Shown: positions 1-8,622, numbered from the stretch's first letter. The stretch is DNA of 64,000 nucleotides from Xanthomarina arctica (GCF_014638915.1 NZ_BMFQ01000002.1:682001-746000), one strand, 5' to 3'. Notes: generated from the letters alone by a model not told the origin. Numbers and translations are program-made.

Positions 1-1212
1 TTGCTCACTGTACTTTAATGATTCAATAGCTTCTTTTTTCTTACCTAAATGAATGTGTGCCCAACCGCGTTCCATGTGTGCATATTGCGATAAAGGTGCT
101 ATTCGGATTGCTTTTTCTATGTATAGATTGGCTTTATTGATAGGATCTTCTACAGTATAACCCATGGAATAGGAAGAAAGATATAGATCTCCCAATATTG
201 ACAAACACATCACATTATTCGGATCATTTTCTAAGGTTTTTTCTAAACCTTTTATCGCCTCTAAGAAGTTCTCTTCAGAATGCGTTAATTGCGCATGATG
301 AAACCATAAAACAGCATCGAAAGCTTGTAAATCTTGCTTCATATTACCTTCAACCAAACGCATGGTATCCTTAATAATAAAACCATAATGGCCACTTAAT
401 AAAGCAAAGACATCGTTATTAATCTGGTCTTGAATATCCATTATTTCATCATCTTCCAAACTATGGATATAATCTTTAGTCCAAATTTGCATGCCATTAA
501 CGGTTTCTCCCAGGCCTACACTCACTTTAATTTGCTTTGCTGAGCGTTTAACAGCACCAGCTATTACATAGTGAACCCCTAACTCAGATCCTACAACACG
601 AATGTCTTTAGGATTAGCAACGTACTTGAGCGTAGAAAAATGAGCAATTACATCTAAATCTTCAGAAGTACTAAAAACTCGGGTAAGCTCTTCGCCAAAT
701 CCATCTACAAAAAATTGATAGTCCTTGTTTGGTAATAAGTTACGAAAAGGAAGCACGGCAAGAGTGAGTCTTGATCGCGAATATACAACTGTATCATTAA
801 CTACTGTCGTTGTCTTTTCCCTTAAATCCTCTGTTGATTTTTCTATAACTTGTGTTCGAAATACGGGTACATAGGTCCCTTTAATAACCTCAATTTTTAT
901 ACTATCTGTAATGCCAGGTTGTAAATAATATTCGTTTAATAATCTTCTAAGTCTTCCAGCATGAATGCGAACAACAGCATCTGTTTGTGGGTTAAAATCC
1001 ACAGATTTACCCAAGGCACTCACAGCAATGGTGTATTCCTTTAAGCTATGTGTATGGCCTTCTAAAGTTTCCTCTACAATGAATTTTAGAAAATTACACA
1101 ATACGGCCGTGCGAGAAAAGAGTTCACTGTTTAGAATACAATCCAATTCCTTGAGAATATCCTGTTTCGAATAATTGAGTAAAATGTGATTTTCTGCGGC
1201 GTTATCTGGCAT
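1..1212 (-). CDS. CadC-like winged-helix regulator with TolB-like and TPR regions (3' end outside window)
   Basis: The frame is open from the ATG at 1210-1212 down to base 1, so the C-terminus is missing and only 404 residues are visible. Residues about 25-100 form the conserved N-terminal module seen in many proteins annotated as adenylate cyclase or CadC-like regulators; it includes EYTIAVSALGK and VVRIHAGRLRRLL, which suggests a winged helix. Residues about 148-185 (LAVLPFRN...FVDGFGEEL) resemble the TolB/FlgO-like domain of this family. From about residue 290 the sequence looks like TPR repeats. No cyclase catalytic domain is visible. The inferred role is a regulator or signalling scaffold; its targets are unknown. 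Confidence 0.8.
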   Translation of the reverse strand, partial: MPDNAAENHILLNYSKQDILKELDCILNSELFSRTAVLCNFLKFIVEETLEGHTHSLKEYTIAVSALGKSVDFNPQTDAVVRIHAGRLRRLLNEYYLQPGITDSIKIEVIKGTYVPVFRTQVIEKSTEDLREKTTTVVNDTVVYSRSRLTLAVLPFRNLLPNKDYQFFVDGFGEELTRVFSTSEDLDVIAHFSTLKYVANPKDIRVVGSELGVHYVIAGAVKRSAKQIKVSVGLGETVNGMQIWTKDYIHSLEDDEIMDIQDQINNDVFALLSGHYGFIIKDTMRLVEGNMKQDLQAFDAVLWFHHAQLTHSEENFLEAIKGLEKTLENDPNNVMCLSILGDLYLSSYSMGYTVEDPINKANLYIEKAIRIAPLSQYAHMERGWAHIHLGKKKEAIESLKYSEQ

Positions 1213-1923
1213 GGATTTCGACTATATTCTACTAATGTGTAGTTTAATGGTTCTTTATTAGATCATTCAAAAGTAGTATTTTTATAGTAAACTAGAGGTT
1301 CTAAAAAAGAAAAAAAAGCGTTTTTAATAGCCATCCATATCAACACGGCTAAAAGACTTATCATGCTTTTTCATGCTAAAATTCACAACCACTTCCCTCC
1401 TTTTACTTCCGTTGGTTTGCGAATAATAAAAATTTCTCGAAAGTACTGCAAAAGTGACCATGTTCCTTCTTAATGAATATTTCATATTGGGTTTAATTTA
1501 TTGTTGCTTACGTTCTTGTAAAAAGCTATTAGTGTGTAAGTTATAAAATTACTTTCAAATTATGAAAGAGCCAAATTTAAAAATTTTGGCATGCACTCAA
1601 ATATACAGCAACGTCGTTTAAGTAGCTAATAGCTCTAAATTCCCTTATACAAAATTCTTCAGTCCAATTATTATAAGAACTAAATATAATCAACTCTAAA
1701 ATGGTAGACCGTTACAAAAGCATTTAGATCACATATGGCATATATAATAACAGATTTATTATAAGGCTTCATGTCTTGTTTAAATCTGCTACCATATTTT
1801 AGGCCATGAAACCATAAGCTGTCTAAAAGGCATTTTATAAAAAACTATTTTTTTAAGATGCTTGGTGTTTGCGAGTTAAACCAATTAAGTTTAGATTCGT
1901 GAATCTTACTAAGATTTCCATTT
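1213..1923. other. intergenic region, mostly without recognised features
   Basis: This stretch of about 710 bases holds only the possible 53-residue frame at 1324-1485 and two dyads. One is a bulged inverted repeat: AAAATGGTAG at 1698-1707 with CTACCATATTTT at 1789-1800, enclosing AACAGATTTA at 1749-1758 with TAAATCTG from 1781. The other is the palindrome AGATTCGTGAATCT at 1893-1906, just upstream of the patatin-like gene, which could be an operator. No promoter is clear. Confidence 0.4.
1324..1485 (-). CDS. possible small basic protein, 53 residues
   Basis: An open frame runs from an ATG at 1483-1485 to a TAA at 1324-1326, upstream of and on the same strand as the CadC-like gene. The product is strongly basic and ends in MKKHDKSFSRVDMDGY. 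I do not recognise the family. It may be a real small gene or chance, and nothing else in the sequence supports it. Confidence 0.25.
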   Translation of the reverse strand: MKYSLRRNMVTFAVLSRNFYYSQTNGSKRREVVVNFSMKKHDKSFSRVDMDGY

Positions 1924-2835
1924 ATGAAAAAACAGTTTACATTTGTCGCCTTTTCAATATTGATACTTTTTGCAGCAACCTCATGTGCAAAACAATTTAT
2001 GGTAGTTGACACTCCTACATTACAACCCCCTGCACGTGTGCTTAAAGATAGACCTGCAGTTGCTCTTGTTCTTGGAGGTGGTGCATTTCATGGAATGGCT
2101 CATGTAGGTGTGATAAAAGTACTTGAAGATGCCGGAATTCCTATAGACCTTATTGTTGGAACAAGTGCTGGAAGTATGGTGGGTGCATTATATGCTGACA
2201 ACCCTAAAATTGATTCTCTAATTCCTTTAATAAAATCTACAACAGCCAAAGATGTTTTTGATTTTTCTTTATTTAGATCGAGTGAAGGCTATGTTTCAGG
2301 AAAAAAACTACAAAGTTATCTTAATAAACAGCTTCGAGTTACTCAGATTGAAGATACACAAATACCTTTTGTTGCTGTAACAACAGATCTTGTAAAAGGA
2401 GAAACTGTGGCTTTAAAAGCCGGCCCCATAGCTCCGTCTGTAAATGCATCTTGTGCCATACCAGGAATTTTTGAGCCAGTAAAAATGTATGGTTCTACTT
2501 TTGTAGATGGAGGTGTTCTTGATAATCTTCCTGTTAATATTGCTAAGGAGTACAATCCAGAATATATAATTGAGGTTAAAATTATGGCATTTGAGACTAC
2601 GGTCGATTTAAAAAACCATCAGGATGTAATAATAAGAGCATACTCTGTTGCTGCAAATAAAGCTAATGTTGAGCTAAACTCAACGGCTGATGTTTTAATT
2701 GCTCCTAACTTAAAGGGCATTCCATTAATGAGTAGTAAGGACAATGAAAAATTATATGAATTAGGAGTAAATGCAGCGAAAGAAATGCTTCCTGGAATAA
2801 AAGCTGAACTTCAAAAAAGAGGTATCCTTAAATAG
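1924..2835 (+). CDS. patatin-like phospholipase, lipoprotein
   Basis: The 303-residue product is a patatin/RssA-type serine acyl hydrolase. Its N-terminus is a lipoprotein signal ending in AATSC, with the lipidated Cys at about 21. The oxyanion-hole segment LGGGAFHGMAHVGV lies at about 50-63, the nucleophile motif GTSAG at 79-83 (Ser81), and the dyad partner DGG at 195-197. These are the complete catalytic parts of the family, so it is probably an active lipid esterase at the cell envelope. It stands alone, and a dyad at 1893-1906 lies upstream. The substrate cannot be told from the sequence. Confidence 0.93.
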   Translation: MKKQFTFVAFSILILFAATSCAKQFMVVDTPTLQPPARVLKDRPAVALVLGGGAFHGMAHVGVIKVLEDAGIPIDLIVGTSAGSMVGALYADNPKIDSLIPLIKSTTAKDVFDFSLFRSSEGYVSGKKLQSYLNKQLRVTQIEDTQIPFVAVTTDLVKGETVALKAGPIAPSVNASCAIPGIFEPVKMYGSTFVDGGVLDNLPVNIAKEYNPEYIIEVKIMAFETTVDLKNHQDVIIRAYSVAANKANVELNSTADVLIAPNLKGIPLMSSKDNEKLYELGVNAAKEMLPGIKAELQKRGILK

Positions 2836-2950
2836 TGTTTCCAAATAAAAATAAGATGCTAGTACGTTTATTAGTGGTTTCTGTATTTGATGATAATTAG
2901 ATTTAGACAATTGTCTTTATCCAATTGTTGAAACAAATTTGACAAAAACA

Positions 2951-3646
2951 ATGAGTGTTTTAAAGAATTTATGGGCTTTAGGTAAAACTGGTTTTGTTAA
3001 AGAAGAAATAAGAACTTTAAAGCAGTCAGTCCGATTTTTAATAAAATTGTTTTTATTTTTAGTCGTTGTCAAAATCTTGTATTTAGGACTAACTCTTATC
3101 ATTGATTTGTCAGATACATTTTCTATTCCTGTGGTTTCAAACGACTTTAAATTCGACAAGTATTCTGGAATTCAAAAATTCCTTTTGAGTGCTTTTTTAA
3201 TACCAATTTTGGAGGAACTGACATTTCGGCTTAATTTGAAATTTTCAAAACGAAACTTTCTTATAATGTTTCTTGGAATTAGCTACTCTGTTTTCAAAAT
3301 TATATTTCAATTGGACTGGTCTAATTCTTTATTAATAACTGTAATACTCACCTTATTATTAGGCTTGTTATTAAAGAATAAAATTCTCAATCGATTAGAA
3401 ATATTTTGGAAAGAAAATCGACTAATTGTATTTTATTTTTTACTTTTTAGCTTTGTTCTATTGCATTCGACAAATTACGATTTGGAATTTTCGACTTTAA
3501 TTTATATCCCACTATTAATGCTTCCACATTTTTTTGCCGGATTAGTTTTTAGTTATGCACGTTTAAAATCAGGAATAATAATGTCTATTAGTTTACATAT
3601 ACTAAATAACGGCTTGTATGCACTTCCATTGCTATTTGCAACATAA
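2951..3646 (+). CDS. CPBP family intramembrane metalloprotease
   Basis: This is a hydrophobic protein of 231 residues with several membrane segments. The CPBP/CAAX-protease motifs are present in order: EELTFR at about 88-93 (EExxxR), FVLLH at about 168-172 (FxxxH) and HILNN near 216-220 (HxxxN). I chose the ATG at 2951; a TTG four codons upstream at 2939 is also possible. Members cleave prenylated or other membrane substrates, or act in bacteriocin immunity; the role here is unknown. The gene runs opposite to the cassette array that starts 18 bp after its stop. Confidence 0.82.
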   Translation: MSVLKNLWALGKTGFVKEEIRTLKQSVRFLIKLFLFLVVVKILYLGLTLIIDLSDTFSIPVVSNDFKFDKYSGIQKFLLSAFLIPILEELTFRLNLKFSKRNFLIMFLGISYSVFKIIFQLDWSNSLLITVILTLLLGLLLKNKILNRLEIFWKENRLIVFYFLLFSFVLLHSTNYDLEFSTLIYIPLLMLPHFFAGLVFSYARLKSGIIMSISLHILNNGLYALPLLFAT

Positions 3647-3680
3647 ACTTACTACAACACCATGTTAGCCTTTTGTTATT

Positions 3681-4430
3681 TTATTTTATAATAATATGAC
3701 TATCCGAAATCTCTATAATTTTATTTAATAAAACATCTGCATTATTATACCTTTTTTCCAATTCAATTGCAGAATATAAGCTGTTATCTAGTGCATTTTC
3801 AAAACGTATTTCTTGTAATAAGTCTGAATTTTCAAGGTTGAACTTTGAGCCTTTCTCATTTTTTTCATTATAATGGTCAACATTCACCAAGGATCCTTTT
3901 TCAATTAAAAAATAAACTAGATAGTTTGAACTAGTATTTAGGCCCGTATGCCATTCTAGGATATCTTCATAAAGTCTATCCCAATCATATAAAAGAAGTT
4001 TCAGGTTTTCATTTTTCAAAGTTGATAATTTACCAGAATTCTTGATGTCATTTAATACGTAAGAACTTGGATTCCAAGTAGGATTAGAGATAGCATAATA
4101 AATTAAGCTATCAATTATAATGTTATTCACTTCAACATTTTTTAAACCAGAATATGATAATAAAGTATTACTCGCAGAAATTTTATTTTTAATACGTGAT
4201 AAGTCAATCTCTAGTTCTTTCAAATTCTTCCGGAATTCACTATTTAGATTTTCCGTTAATATTTTTAATGCATTATTTTCCTTTCGATTTTCATTCCATT
4301 GATTAATCTGAAGTGCAATTAATATTCCAATTACTACTAAAACAATTTCCCCAATGGCATATTTCAAATACTTTCCAGTTTTATTTTCCATAAGCAAGTT
4401 TTGTTGAATTTTTCTAAAGAATTTTATCAT
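3681..4430 (-). CDS. DUF6090 family membrane-anchored protein
   Basis: This 249-residue protein has the typical DUF6090 start: a basic N-terminus, then KYAIGEIVLVVIGILIAL as a single membrane segment at about 23-45, followed by QINQWNENRK and a helical extracytoplasmic region. Function is unknown for the family, which is common in Flavobacteriia. It is the downstream-most cassette of the array. Its ends, GTTAGCCTT at 3664 and AAGGCTAAC before 4463, pair with each other. Confidence 0.85.
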   Translation of the reverse strand: MIKFFRKIQQNLLMENKTGKYLKYAIGEIVLVVIGILIALQINQWNENRKENNALKILTENLNSEFRKNLKELEIDLSRIKNKISASNTLLSYSGLKNVEVNNIIIDSLIYYAISNPTWNPSSYVLNDIKNSGKLSTLKNENLKLLLYDWDRLYEDILEWHTGLNTSSNYLVYFLIEKGSLVNVDHYNEKNEKGSKFNLENSDLLQEIRFENALDNSLYSAIELEKRYNNADVLLNKIIEISDSHIIIK

Positions 4431-4453
4431 TTGGTAAGTGGTTGGTCATAATG

Positions 4454-4580
4454 AAGGCTAACGGCAGTCTGTCTAATAACTAAAACCTAATCTCTGAGAA
4501 TCGCCTATTCATGAATTTTCAAAGAGACCTCCCCGAATATCAAAGTTACAAAAATAGGTTATTAGACAGTCTGACGTTTA
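4454..4580 (-). repeat. attC-like palindrome, third type (single copy)
   Basis: The left arm has GTCTAATAAC (4471-4480) and the right arm GTTATTAGAC (4558-4567), extended outward by CAGTCTG-like bases. A second inner pair is AACCTA with TAGGTT. The outer left end AAGGCTAAC pairs with the start of the DUF6090 cassette at 3664. The centre differs from the other two palindrome families. The next palindrome follows after only a few bases, so no gene lies between them. Confidence 0.6.
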
Positions 4581-4586
4581 TGTTTA

Positions 4587-4698
4587 AGGTTAGTTGCGTG
4601 GTTAAGCAACTAAATTAGTAAAATGGAACGAACCAGAGGAAATTCCGTAGGAATTTCCAAGTAGGCAAGAACCAAGCAATTAATTTTATACGGTGCTG
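4587..4698 (-). repeat. attC-like palindrome, second type, long form
   Basis: The outer arms TTAGTTGCGTGGTT and AACCAAGCAATTAA are near-perfect reverse complements. The centre contains a perfect 9-bp-arm hairpin, GGAAATTCC-GTA-GGAATTTCC. The right edge, GCTGGAAATAGTAT, pairs with ATTATTGCCAAC before 5384 across the two-gene unit. The same arms recur at 8855-8929 with a different, shorter centre. Confidence 0.65.
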
Positions 4699-4985
4699 GA
4701 AATAGTATTTTTTATTTGTCTTCTTTTAAATAACGCAAATATAAAAACAATTAAAACGTGGGATATTAAGCAAAATGCTAATCTAAATAACATTCCTAAT
4801 CCATATTCATCGTGTTCCCAAATAACAGTTTTTCCATAAATTATAATTCCTACATATGTAATTACTAAAAGTGCATTTGCTATAAAAAAAATTTTAAACT
4901 TAATCCAATTAGAAAGCATATAAGCACTTGAAATCCAAAGAATAATTGGAATCAAAATGATTAGTAGTATTAACAAGGCTTCCAT
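4686..4985 (-). CDS. small membrane protein in cassette
   Basis: The 99-residue product has about three membrane segments (residues about 3-23, 30-50 and 66-88) and a short basic tail KRRQIKN. I do not recognise a family. The ATG lies four bases after the stop of the upstream gene at 4990-5340, so the two are probably co-translated and travel in one cassette. The 3' end lies within the palindrome's right edge. Confidence 0.65.
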   Translation of the reverse strand: MEALLILLIILIPIILWISSAYMLSNWIKFKIFFIANALLVITYVGIIIYGKTVIWEHDEYGLGMLFRLAFCLISHVLIVFIFALFKRRQIKNTISSTV

Positions 4986-4989
4986 TATT

Positions 4990-5340
4990 TTAGTTTGTTA
5001 ATGTCTCAATTTTAGGTAATTCAAAAATATCCGATTCTCCATCTATTGAGTAAAATTCTAATTCAGTTGGCATTTGGTCAGTTCCGAATACAGATATTCC
5101 AACCAATTCTCCGTTTTTACCTTTTCCTGCGTAATCTATCATTAAATTTCCTTTTTGAATTTCCGAGTTAAATGATTTTCCAAAAATTATAGTCGGACAT
5201 TTTCCGCATCCACATCTCGCAATTACTTTGAGGTTTTCAATTAAATTACTCCATTCCGATTTTTCTTTACGAAACAAATAAGTCAGAAATTCAATCTCTG
5301 ATTTGGTCAATTCTCTTTTATCTGGAATGCTATATTTCAT
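4990..5340 (-). CDS. hypothetical protein with CGCGKC motif
   Basis: This is a soluble-looking protein of 116 residues with no signal peptide. An N-terminal helical part (to about 42) is followed by RCGCGKCPT at about 43-51, where three closely spaced Cys could bind a metal, and then a beta-rich second half. I do not recognise a characterised family. It is the first gene of a two-gene cassette, with its ATG about 43 bases from the cassette boundary at 5383. Confidence 0.65.
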   Translation of the reverse strand: MKYSIPDKRELTKSEIEFLTYLFRKEKSEWSNLIENLKVIARCGCGKCPTIIFGKSFNSEIQKGNLMIDYAGKGKNGELVGISVFGTDQMPTELEFYSIDGESDIFELPKIETLTN

Positions 5341-5379
5341 TAAGCAATTTGTTCATTTTTTGCGTTCAGCTATATTATT

Positions 5380-5512
5380 GCCAACGGTTTTGTATATGGA
5401 AAGTGCGTGTTTGTGTCAGCGGATTTTCGGAACGAAAATCGGATAAAAACAAGTACGCACTTTCCTTTGGTTTAGCACTAAACTACGCATTTTTTTTATA
5501 CAGTGTTGTGGC
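5380..5512 (-). repeat. attC-like palindrome, main type, copy 1
   Basis: It has the conserved core of the main family: AAAGTGCGT..TTG and CAAGTACGCACTTT arms around the inner hairpin GATTTTCG-GAA-CGAAAATC, plus a side hairpin GTTTAG-CA-CTAAAC on the right arm and the outer pair GTATA/TATAC. The variable ends are GCCAAC (left, pairing with 4695) and GTTGTGGC (right, pairing with the left end of the copy at 6676). Confidence 0.8.
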
Positions 5513-5517
5513 TAGTT

Positions 5518-6627
5518 TTATTCTTTAACAATTTTCTTAATATTGACCTGATTAAATTCATCGATTGATTTTACAATATAAACTCCATTATTGAAATCAG
5601 AAAGATCTATACTATTCATTCCTTTATGTAATTTGAATGAAAAAATTTTTCGTCCTATGATATTATAAATTTCAACATTAATAGATGAGTTGAAATTGTT
5701 TAATATAAATAATTGATCCTTAGTTGGGTTTGGATAAATAAATAAATCGTTGTTTGAAAAATGATTAGAAACACTTAAGGAATTACAGTCTTCAGAAAAA
5801 ACAATTGTATTATCATAAGACCAATCATCATAAGGAGGATTACCATTATTGGCGTCAATTTCATTATCAACTTGTATACATGTTAAGTTAGGACTATTTA
5901 AAACGTTAACGTTATAATATGGGACTGTGTAATTTGTACCGTTTTTTAAATTTATTGTTGAAAGTGAATTATTTTCTGCCCAGAGCACTAATAATTCGGG
6001 GTTGTTACTTAAGTCTAAATCTCCAGTAAGAAGAGTATTTGATAAACCTAAAATTTGAAGATTTGGCCAGGATGAATATATATTAGTAACATCACCTTCA
6101 AGATTATTACCAAATACATGAAAATTACCCATCATAGTTAAATTTGCAAATTCCAGAGGTATAGTGCCAGTAAAATAATTCTCATCCAATTCAAGAGATA
6201 TTAGATTTGTATTATTTCCAATTTGAGGAGGAATAACACCAGTTAATTGGTTATTCCATAAGGATAGATGCGTTAAATATGGAAGATTTCCAATACTGGC
6301 AGGAATTGTTCCATTAAGATTATTATTTGAAAGTTCTAAATATGTTAAATGAGGAAAATCTCCAATACTAGCTGGAATTGTTCCATTAAGATTATTATGC
6401 GATAATTCTATTTTAGTCACATGGTCATTGCCAGAAATATTAGTAACGACAATACCATTCCAAGTTGATACTGGATTATCAATATCCCAATTATAATAAT
6501 TCCAATTCAAAACATCTGTAGATACAGCTAAATCTATTAAAGCATCTCTTTCTGAAATTGGTACTTGAGCAATTATTTTATTAAGTCCAAAAATTAGTAG
6601 GAGACTAAATAGTAATTGTTTTTTCAT
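5518..6627 (-). CDS. secreted leucine-rich repeat protein with T9SS sorting domain
   Basis: The 369-residue product has a signal peptide (about 1-20, ending IIAQ), then plant-type LRRs (residues about 70-215, repeats such as LTYLELSNNNLNGTIPASIG). A C-terminal type A T9SS sorting domain starts at the YPNPT motif (about 300) and ends in IVKE. It should be exported and released or anchored at the cell surface by the type IX system; LRRs suggest protein or glycan binding. Two adjacent repeats are nearly identical at the DNA level, indicating recent internal duplication. It is a single-gene cassette. Confidence 0.85.
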   Translation of the reverse strand: MKKQLLFSLLLIFGLNKIIAQVPISERDALIDLAVSTDVLNWNYYNWDIDNPVSTWNGIVVTNISGNDHVTKIELSHNNLNGTIPASIGDFPHLTYLELSNNNLNGTIPASIGNLPYLTHLSLWNNQLTGVIPPQIGNNTNLISLELDENYFTGTIPLEFANLTMMGNFHVFGNNLEGDVTNIYSSWPNLQILGLSNTLLTGDLDLSNNPELLVLWAENNSLSTINLKNGTNYTVPYYNVNVLNSPNLTCIQVDNEIDANNGNPPYDDWSYDNTIVFSEDCNSLSVSNHFSNNDLFIYPNPTKDQLFILNNFNSSINVEIYNIIGRKIFSFKLHKGMNSIDLSDFNNGVYIVKSIDEFNQVNIKKIVKE

Positions 6628-6675
6628 AGTTATTTAAGTTTATTGGTTTGCAATTTTTTATTGTTGTTGTAATTA

Positions 6676-6810
6676 CCCACAACGGTTTTGTACATAAAAA
6701 GTGCATGCTTGTGTCAGAGGATTTTCGGAACGAAAATCGGACGAAAGCAAGTACGCACTCTCCTTTGATTTAGTACTAAACTACGCATTTTTTTATACAG
6801 TGTTGTAAAC
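6676..6810 (-). repeat. attC-like palindrome, main type, copy 2
   Basis: It has the same core as the main family (inner GATTTTCG-GAA-CGAAAATC hairpin), with small changes such as GTGCATGC in the left arm. The left end CCCACAAC pairs with GTTGTGG at 5505; the right end GTTGTAAAC pairs exactly with GTTTACAAC at 7257. Confidence 0.82.
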
Positions 6811-6815
6811 AGTTT

Positions 6816-7235
6816 TTATCGGCTTAAAGTTTCCTTTAAAATACCTTCTCCTAAAATTTCAGATTCCCAAGTCATAGAGTTGCTTGTTAATTCAGAAACA
6901 GTATAAATTTTCGTTCCCATATCTACATTATCAAAATCTATTGTTAATATATTTTCGTTCTTTGACCAATTACCTTGGAAAACTCTTAATTCTAACTCAC
7001 CACTAGGATCACCAACATCAATTAAATATCTAAATTCTGCTCTATTTTCGGCAGATAATAATCGAGTAATACTTTGATTAGTAATTATTTCTCCATTTAA
7101 TGTAGTTTCACCTACAGACCAACCTCCAACCACTGATAATTCAGTTTCAGTATCATTATTGTCATCGTTATTCGAACAGGATGAGAAGGTCATAAATCCA
7201 ATAGATAAAGTGAAGAGTAAAATAAGTTTTTTCAT
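6816..7235 (-). CDS. lipocalin-like lipoprotein
   Basis: This is a 139-residue lipoprotein with a signal ending FSSCS (Cys at about 20), an Asn/Asp-rich linker, then a beta-rich domain starting VVGGWSVGETTLNG and ending MTWESEILGEGILKETLSR. That layout is typical of small lipocalin-like lipoproteins of Bacteroidota. Ligand unknown. It is a single-gene cassette whose two ends are perfectly complementary over nine bases. Confidence 0.72.
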   Translation of the reverse strand: MKKLILLFTLSIGFMTFSSCSNNDDNNDTETELSVVGGWSVGETTLNGEIITNQSITRLLSAENRAEFRYLIDVGDPSGELELRVFQGNWSKNENILTIDFDNVDMGTKIYTVSELTSNSMTWESEILGEGILKETLSR

Positions 7236-7256
7236 TTGTATAGTTTCGGTTAAATT

Positions 7257-7392
7257 GTTTACAACGGTTTTGTATATGAAAAGTGCATGCTTGTGTCAGA
7301 GGATTTTCGGAACGAAAATCGGATGAAAGCAAGTACGCACTTTCCTTTGGTTTAGCACTAAACTACGCATTTTTTTATTCAGTGTTTTGCGC
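7257..7392 (-). repeat. attC-like palindrome, main type, copy 3
   Basis: This is a main-family core with the perfect inner hairpin. The left end GTTTACAAC pairs with GTTGTAAAC at 6802. The right end GTTTTGCGC pairs with GCGCCTAAC at 8063. Confidence 0.82.
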
Positions 7393-7395
7393 TGG

Positions 7396-8052
7396 TTATT
7401 TTGTCAGTCTAATATTCAGCTGTTTTGCTAATTCCGAGACATAGTTCTTATGAGGTTTTTTACTCTCAATCGAATTATAGTATTCGTTAAAAATTCGTTC
7501 ACCGTTTTTTCTGTCGATTTCCAATTCAATAATGGCTCCGCAAAGCTTTTCTCTTGGTGAAAATTTTATTTCTTTTGATTGAATTAATTCCGCAACAATT
7601 TTGGTTCGATTGTTAAATCTGTCGAACCAATTTTTAACATCAGATTTAATTCGGTCAATTATTAATTCAGCCGTTTTCTGATAATCAGATTGCAATGAAA
7701 ACCATATTTCTTTTCCATCCACCTTATCATTTATTCTTGTCCGAATTTCGCAATCATATTCTTGAATAAAAACCTTTGGTTTTTGATTAAATGTCTTTTC
7801 GTACAATTCAGGAATAAAAACTCCAATGTTTATTGTGAAATTCTTATAAAGATTATTCCTTAAACCAGGAATTTCAACAGTATTTTCAAATTCATAATTA
7901 GCCATTTGGAAATTAACGACTTGGATGATTCCATTGTCAAGAACTTTATTATGAGTTCTTCCTTTTTTCTTAAACCCATCCACTTTCAATTCGGAATGAA
8001 CTGTTTTTTGGATTTCGTCAAGTGTCTTTTTATAGTCGATGTTGTTTGTCAT
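7396..8052 (-). CDS. DUF4304 domain-containing protein
   Basis: This is a 218-residue cytoplasmic-looking protein without a signal peptide. The N-terminal half (ELKVDGFKKKGRTHNK, then VVNFQM and INIGVFIPEL) has the DUF4304 pattern; the C-terminal third is helical and charged. The family has no established function. It is a single-gene cassette with its ATG about 19 bases from the boundary at 8071. Confidence 0.75.
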   Translation of the reverse strand: MTNNIDYKKTLDEIQKTVHSELKVDGFKKKGRTHNKVLDNGIIQVVNFQMANYEFENTVEIPGLRNNLYKNFTINIGVFIPELYEKTFNQKPKVFIQEYDCEIRTRINDKVDGKEIWFSLQSDYQKTAELIIDRIKSDVKNWFDRFNNRTKIVAELIQSKEIKFSPREKLCGAIIELEIDRKNGERIFNEYYNSIESKKPHKNYVSELAKQLNIRLTK

Positions 8053-8062
8053 TTGTCAACTA

Positions 8063-8200
8063 GCGCCTAACGGTTTTGTACATAAAAAGTGCGTGCTTGT
8101 GTCAGAGGATTTTCGGAACGAAAATCGGATGAAAGCAAGTACGCACATTCTTTTGGTTTAGCACTAAACTACGCATTTTTTATATACAGGGTTGCCATAC
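8063..8200 (-). repeat. attC-like palindrome, main type, copy 4
   Basis: This is a main-family core. The left end GCGCCTAAC matches RYYYAAC and pairs with the right end of the copy at 7257. The right end GTTGCCATACG pairs with the CATGTATGGTTA left edge of the second-type palindrome at 8855, so different palindrome families can bound the same unit. Confidence 0.8.
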
Positions 8201-8217
8201 GTTTTTTTTTATTTCAG

Positions 8218-8622
8218 TTACCCTTTTTTAGGTTTAATATCAAATTCGTCTAATTTTTGTAACCAATTTGGACCATCAATATTCATTTTCACAGTTTCTA
8301 AAAGATATCTTTCTCTTTTTACGTTATAACTGTAACCTTCTAACATTTTTTGTTCAGTATCCATGATGTAACCTAAATCGAGGTCTTTGTCAGCATAAAT
8401 GCGATAGGTTATTTTTTTGTCTACTTTGAATGGTTGATTATATATAATATTCTTTACTTCATTTCCAATGTCATTTATATTCACAAGATTAGATTCTATT
8501 CTAACATCTTTGTTTTGATTTATAAAAACATTAATAAAGTAGGATTCATTAGAATCCGATTCTTGTGCAAAAAAGATATTGCTGATTAAAGCTACAACGA
8601 TAAATAATTTAATTTTTTTCAT
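8218..8622 (-). CDS. secreted protein resembling an ExbD periplasmic domain
   Basis: The 134-residue product has a signal peptide ending FFAQE. The segment INVFINQNKDVRIES, then ITYRIYADKDLDLGYIMD, resembles the periplasmic domain of ExbD/TolR proteins, but the transmembrane anchor with its functional Asp is replaced by a signal peptide. This similarity is by eye only. Unlike the other cassettes it has a long leader (about 235 bases) between boundary and ATG. Confidence 0.6.
   Translation of the reverse strand: MKKIKLFIVVALISNIFFAQESDSNESYFINVFINQNKDVRIESNLVNINDIGNEVKNIIYNQPFKVDKKITYRIYADKDLDLGYIMDTEQKMLEGYSYNVKRERYLLETVKMNIDGPNWLQKLDEFDIKPKKG

Noticed and set aside
965-1174. Plus-strand frame within the CadC-like gene
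   Set aside because: The minus-strand frame has clear family motifs here; the plus-strand frame is a shadow.
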